Source: Flavobacterium sp. (GTDB taxonomy: Bacteria > Bacteroidota > Bacteroidia > Flavobacteriales > Flavobacteriaceae). From it: DNA of 9,466 nt. Within the stretch, counting starts at the first letter, position 1. Every line of letters starts with the position of its first letter. Positions 6,277 to 9,466 of this stretch are shown here, in pieces. Where the stretch lies: the NCBI GenBank assembly GCA_017989775.1, contig JAGNPF010000031.1:1-9466 (forward strand), read 5' to 3'. Under the pieces are notes generated by a model. It searched no databases, was not told the origin of the DNA, and saw only the letters and a program-made list of their open reading frames with translations. Position numbers and translations under genes: made by a program.

Positions 6277-7128
6277 TCATTTTTCCTCCAAACTCAAATA
6301 CGCTTTCCCGATATGATCGATACAGTCCGAAGCCAGGAACGCCTGATAACCCGTTTCCGGCAAGGCAATATCGGCCGTCAGTCCGTGGAGATAAACGCCC
6401 AATATGGCCGCATCGATGGGTTCATAGGATTGTGCCAGCAAACTGGTAATCATTCCCGTCAGCACGTCGCCGGTTCCGGCAGTGGCCAAGGCGGCGTTTC
6501 CGGTCGTGTTTTCATAAATGGTGTCGCCGTCAAAGATTTTGGTAGGAGCGCCCTTCATCACGATGACCAGATTGTTCTCCTTGCTGAAAGCGATGGTTTT
6601 TTCGATTTTCTCTTCATCGGAATCCCATTTCCCGATGAGTCGTTCCAGTTCTTTTTGGTGTGGGGTAAGAATGGATTTCTCTGGCAAAAAAGTGAGCCAT
6701 TGCTTGTTTTGGGACAAAATATTCAAGGCATCGGCATCGATGACCAAGGGAATTTCATTGGTTTTCACGAAACGGTGCAAGGCGGTATGAGTTTCAATGT
6801 CCTGGCCAATTCCGGGACCAATCCCGATGGCCTGGGGAACAAAATCGAACACGATTCGGGTAATGTATTTTACCGAAACGTCAGTCAAGACCATCACTTC
6901 CGGATAGGCGGATTGCACAATTTTATAACCGCATCGAGGAATGAACACCGTGACCAAACCGCAACCCGTTTTCAAACAGGCTCTGGAAGAAAGTGTCACT
7001 GCTCCTATTTTGCCGTAACTGCCTCCTATTATCAATGCATGGCCTTGAATTCCTTTGTGCGTTTTAGGATGAATGGGTTTGTATCTTTTGAGAATTTCAG
7101 ACTTGTCGATGGGTATTATTGGCTTCAT
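6277..7128 (-). CDS. nnrD: ADP/ATP-dependent (S)-NAD(P)H-hydrate dehydratase
   Basis: This metabolite-repair enzyme dehydrates the damaged S-form of NADHX/NADPHX back to NAD(P)H at the expense of ADP (bacterial type). It is a ribokinase-fold protein of 283 aa. Motifs in order are the N-terminal [19 protein letters not shown] (25-43), GIGPGIG (102-108), DADALN (131-136), TPHQKE (155-160), MKGAPT (191-196), and the hallmark [15 protein letters not shown] (211-225) with D221 as probable catalytic base. The length fits the dehydratase domain alone. E. coli YjeF (Nnr) fuses an N-terminal epimerase domain, which is absent here, so an epimerase would have to be encoded elsewhere. The gene appears monocistronic, with 222-bp and 229-bp gaps on either side. 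The start ATG at 7128 is followed directly by the usual [11 protein letters not shown] leader. Confidence 0.93.
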   Translation of the reverse strand: MKPIIPIDKSEILKRYKPIHPKTHKGIQGHALIIGGSYGKIGAVTLSSRACLKTGCGLVTVFIPRCGYKIVQSAYPEVMVLTDVSVKYITRIVFDFVPQAIGIGPGIGQDIETHTALHRFVKTNEIPLVIDADALNILSQNKQWLTFLPEKSILTPHQKELERLIGKWDSDEEKIEKTIAFSKENNLVIVMKGAPTKIFDGDTIYENTTGNAALATAGTGDVLTGMITSLLAQSYEPIDAAILGVYLHGLTADIALPETGYQAFLASDCIDHIGKAYLSLEEK

Positions 7129-7156
7129 TGGATGGAATTTGTTCGTTTAAAAATAC

Positions 7157-7184
7157 GAAAATTAAATCATTCCCCATTTGCCAA
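7157..7184 (-). promoter_or_regulatory. Tentative promoter for nnrD
   Basis: On the - strand TTG (7184-7182) is followed after 17 bases by TAATTTTC (7164-7157), one mismatch from TAnnTTTG. Position relative to the ATG at 7128 is reasonable, with a leader of about 20 bases. In such A/T-rich DNA, matches of this quality can occur by chance. Confidence 0.33.
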
Positions 7185-7233
7185 ACCAATATTATTTTCT
7201 TTATGGATTTAAAGTTTTTTTATTGATTCCATT

Positions 7234-7259
7234 GAAAAAAATCCTTCCTGACTGCAGGA
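7234..7259 (-). terminator. Candidate intrinsic terminator downstream of lpxD
   Basis: On the - strand TCCTG (7259-7255) pairs with CAGGA (7250-7246) around a 4-base loop. AGGA and a run of seven T follow (complement of the A-run 7235-7241). It lies about 100 bases beyond the lpxD stop, with no other clear hairpin before it. Confidence 0.45.
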
Positions 7260-7357
7260 TGTTCCCAAAATGATTGTATTCAATCCAAATATTATTTCCT
7301 TCCGAGATTTTGTCCCTGAAAAAAAAATGCAAAACTGGACAGATGAAATAAACTGAT

Positions 7358-8353
7358 TTATTTTTTCGAATCACCAACCAATCGTTTCAAGATAGCCCAT
7401 TGCTTTAGTGCATCACGAGCTTCGACCGCTGGATAACCAAGCATTGTTTTTCCGGCAGGAATATCACCAACAACACCGGAACCTGCTCCAACAACCGCAC
7501 GGTCTCCAATGGTGGTGTGGTCTTTTATGGAGGCACTTCCACCAATAATGACTCCGTTTCCTAAAGTTACGGAGCCCGCCAAACCAGAATTTCCGGCCAT
7601 TATGCAAAATTTGCCCAATCGACTGTTGTGCCCTATTTGCACCAAATTGTCAATCTTGCAACCGTCACCCAAAACGGTGGAACTGAATTTGCCTCTATCG
7701 ACACAGGAATTGGCTCCTATTTCGACTCCATTTCCCAGAATCACGTTTCCGATTTGCGGAATTTTGACCAACCCTCTTTCGGGACAAGGACGAAACCCAA
7801 AACCGTCGGCGCCTATGGTGGCATTGGGATGAATGATGCAATTACTGCCCAAGTGACAACGCTCGCGAATCACGGCACCCGACCATACAATCGAGTTGTC
7901 TCCAATGGTACATTCGTCAAGAATGGTCACATTGGGATAAATCGTGACATTTTCACCAAGCACCACTTTGGGACCAATGAAGCTTCCAGCACCTATCCGG
8001 GTTCCTTTTCCAATGATGGCTGTCGAGTCTATAATGGCTTTTGGATGAATGTCAATGTCAAACAAAGGAGTGGGCGGCGCAAAAAGTTCCAAGATTTGCG
8101 ACATGGCCAAATCGGCATTTTTTACTTTGATGAAAACCCGGTTTCCCCCTGGTTCAATCGAAATATCTTCATTGACAACAGCTGCACAGGCTTTCGAATC
8201 TTCCCAAAGCTTCTCGTATTTTTTGTTGCCTATAAACGAAATTTCGGAAGTTTTGGCCAATTCCAATTGTTCTGGAGCGGTGATTTTTATGGAAGTATCG
8301 CCAACAATGGTGCCTTTTAAAACTTCGTTTATTTCTTGTATGGTATAGGTCAT
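7358..8353 (-). CDS. lpxD: UDP-3-O-acylglucosamine N-acyltransferase
   Basis: This is the third step of lipid A synthesis: it transfers an R-3-hydroxyacyl chain from acyl carrier protein to the 2-amino group of UDP-3-O-acyl-glucosamine. The 331 aa are close to E. coli LpxD (341). An N-terminal uridine-binding domain (about 1-100; TAPEQLELAKTSEISFIGNKKY, residues 25-46, in part) precedes a left-handed beta-helix of hexapeptide repeats (about 104-305). GADGFGF (181-187) is the family signature. VDRG (218-221) and KIDNLVQIGHN (233-243) contain the likely catalytic histidine H242, and LGYPAVEARDALKQWAILKRL forms the C-terminal helix. The gene stands alone, without lpxC, fabZ or lpxA beside it. 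It may therefore be a second LpxD-like copy rather than the one in the usual lipid A cluster (inference). No clear promoter is seen; the nearest weak -7 match is TTTATTTG at 8391-8398. Confidence 0.92.
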   Translation of the reverse strand: MTYTIQEINEVLKGTIVGDTSIKITAPEQLELAKTSEISFIGNKKYEKLWEDSKACAAVVNEDISIEPGGNRVFIKVKNADLAMSQILELFAPPTPLFDIDIHPKAIIDSTAIIGKGTRIGAGSFIGPKVVLGENVTIYPNVTILDECTIGDNSIVWSGAVIRERCHLGSNCIIHPNATIGADGFGFRPCPERGLVKIPQIGNVILGNGVEIGANSCVDRGKFSSTVLGDGCKIDNLVQIGHNSRLGKFCIMAGNSGLAGSVTLGNGVIIGGSASIKDHTTIGDRAVVGAGSGVVGDIPAGKTMLGYPAVEARDALKQWAILKRLVGDSKK

Positions 8354-8548
8354 TTAGAGAATAATTAAATTGGATTTGGATATAATTTTCCAAATAAAGC
8401 GAATTAGAATTGAATTTCCTATCAAGAGGGATTGTTATTATGGTTTCTTTATGAATATGAGAAGAAAACAATCAGTCCTAAAGCTTAATCTTACATAATT
8501 AAATCATCTGAATCTAAGACACTTATTTTTAATATTTTAATCATCACT

Positions 8549-8585
8549 AAAAAAATACCCGACAAATTTTTGAAACCTGTCGGGT
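8549..8585 (-). terminator. Intrinsic terminator of prfB
   Basis: ACCCGACA (8557-8564) and TGTCGGGT (8578-8585) are perfect 8-bp reverse complements around a 13-base loop. On the - strand the stem is followed by TATTTTTTTAG. It lies 35 bases after the prfB stop, a classic Rho-independent arrangement that separates prfB from lpxD. Confidence 0.88.
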
Positions 8586-8620
8586 TGCTTTATTGTTAAG
8601 TGAACACTGCAATCTGAAAT

Positions 8621-9466
8621 CTATTCTTCTTCTCGTTGTCCCATCATCATCAGGAAAGCCTTGAGAAACTCGTCGATGTCGCCGTTCATCACGCCGTCCA
8701 CGTTGCTGGTTTCTTGGCCGGTGCGAACATCCTTGACCAATTTGTAGGGTTGCATCACGTAATTCCGGATTTGCGATCCCCATTCGATTTTCATCTTTCC
8801 AGCTTCGATGTCGGAGCGTTGTTCTTGTTGCTTTTTCAATTCAATTTCATACAATTGCGATTTCAGCATTTGCATCGCTCTTTGCCTGTTGTCGTGTTGC
8901 GAACGGGTTTCCGAACATTGAATCTGGATTCCCGAAGGCTTGTGAACCAATTGCACCTTGGTTTCCACCTTGTTCACGTTTTGTCCACCGGCACCACTCG
9001 AACGGGCCGTCGTGATTTCGATATCCGCAGGATTGATTTCAATTTCAATCGTGTCGTCCACCAACGGATAGACGTAAACCGAAGCAAAAGAAGTGTGTCG
9101 TTTGGCATTGCTGTCAAAAGGGGAAATGCGCACCAATCGATGCACCCCGTTTTCGCCTTTGAGGTAACCAAAAGCAAAATCGCCCTCGATTTCCAACGTC
9201 ACGGTTTTTATTCCGGCCACGTCGCCTTCCTGGTAATTCAGTTCCCGTATTTTGTAACCCGATTTTTCGGCCCACATCATGTACATTCGCATCAACATCG
9301 AAGCCCAGTCGCAACTTTCGGTTCCACCGGCACCGGCAGTGATTTGCAGCACCGCACTCAAACTGTCGCCTTCGTCCGAAAGCATGTTCTTGAATTCGAT
9401 GGCTTCGATATGGTTTTGGGTAAGACTGTATTGTTCGTCCAATTCCTCTACCGAAAGTTCTCCTTC
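8621..9466 (-). CDS. prfB: Peptide chain release factor 2 (5' end outside window)
   Basis: RF2 recognises UGA and UAA stop codons in the ribosomal A site and triggers hydrolysis of peptidyl-tRNA. The open frame runs to the right edge. The TTG at 9442 that could be read as a start is internal, since the frame continues upstream with GELSVEEL, typical RF2 sequence. About 282 residues are visible; E. coli RF2 has 365, so about 80 are missing. Key motifs are [17 protein letters not shown], the stop-codon-reading tripeptide SPF in [18 protein letters not shown] (codons at 9124-9116), and the catalytic GGQ in [15 protein letters not shown] (codons at 8989-8981). SPF, rather than P-A/V-T, identifies RF2 as opposed to RF1. 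In many bacteria prfB is autoregulated by a programmed +1 frameshift near codon 26, which would lie outside the window. The gene ends in TAG and has its own terminator. Confidence 0.97.
   Translation of the reverse strand, partial: EGELSVEELDEQYSLTQNHIEAIEFKNMLSDEGDSLSAVLQITAGAGGTESCDWASMLMRMYMMWAEKSGYKIRELNYQEGDVAGIKTVTLEIEGDFAFGYLKGENGVHRLVRISPFDSNAKRHTSFASVYVYPLVDDTIEIEINPADIEITTARSSGAGGQNVNKVETKVQLVHKPSGIQIQCSETRSQHDNRQRAMQMLKSQLYEIELKKQQEQRSDIEAGKMKIEWGSQIRNYVMQPYKLVKDVRTGQETSNVDGVMNGDIDEFLKAFLMMMGQREEE

Noticed and set aside
6313..7212. 299-codon open frame on the + strand opposite nnrD
   Set aside because: It lies over the conserved NnrD motifs on the other strand. The translation is low-similarity filler with no family features, so it is a shadow of nnrD.
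7628..8320. 230-codon open frame on the + strand opposite lpxD
   Set aside because: The hexapeptide repeats of LpxD on the - strand are unmistakable. The antisense frame has no recognisable features.
9440..9442. TTG as the start of prfB
   Set aside because: The frame stays open to the window edge and encodes typical RF2 sequence upstream, so the true start and any programmed frameshift site are outside the window.

Overview
The window looks like chromosomal DNA from a member of the Flavobacteriaceae, probably Flavobacterium or a close relative. The protein sequences have a Flavobacterium character. Translation starts lie in A/T-rich stretches without clear Shine-Dalgarno sequences. The best promoter matches the Bacteroidetes pattern TTG-N18-TAnnTTTG. 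The intergenic palindromes resemble dispersed repeats I recall from this group. The genus assignment is inference from recall, not from a search.

Positions 2-4057 (+ strand) hold the threonine operon thrA-thrB-thrC: a bifunctional aspartokinase/homoserine dehydrogenase (its start lies off the left edge), homoserine kinase and threonine synthase. Together these convert aspartate to threonine, except for the aspartate-semialdehyde dehydrogenase step, which is not in the window. Both internal gaps of the operon carry repeat-like inverted sequences. A strong hairpin terminator follows thrC and can serve both strands.

Everything to the right is on the - strand. Reading leftward along transcription these are: prfB (peptide chain release factor 2, 5' end off the right edge, with its own terminator); lpxD (lipid A acyltransferase); nnrD (ADP/ATP-dependent NAD(P)H-hydrate dehydratase); a two-gene unit of a HipA-like kinase overlapping a DUF3037 protein, closed by a perfect-palindrome terminator; and a secreted SYLF/YSC84 protein that converges on thrC.

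Most genes are housekeeping. The part with least known biology is the HipA-like kinase/DUF3037 pair (4899-6054): a HipA-fold kinase without a HipB partner, translationally coupled to a small protein of unknown function. The second theme is the diversity of short palindromes. At least five unrelated ones occupy the gaps between genes, two of them inside the threonine operon. No mobile element, CRISPR array, rRNA or tRNA was seen, and no intergenic gap exceeds 300 bases.
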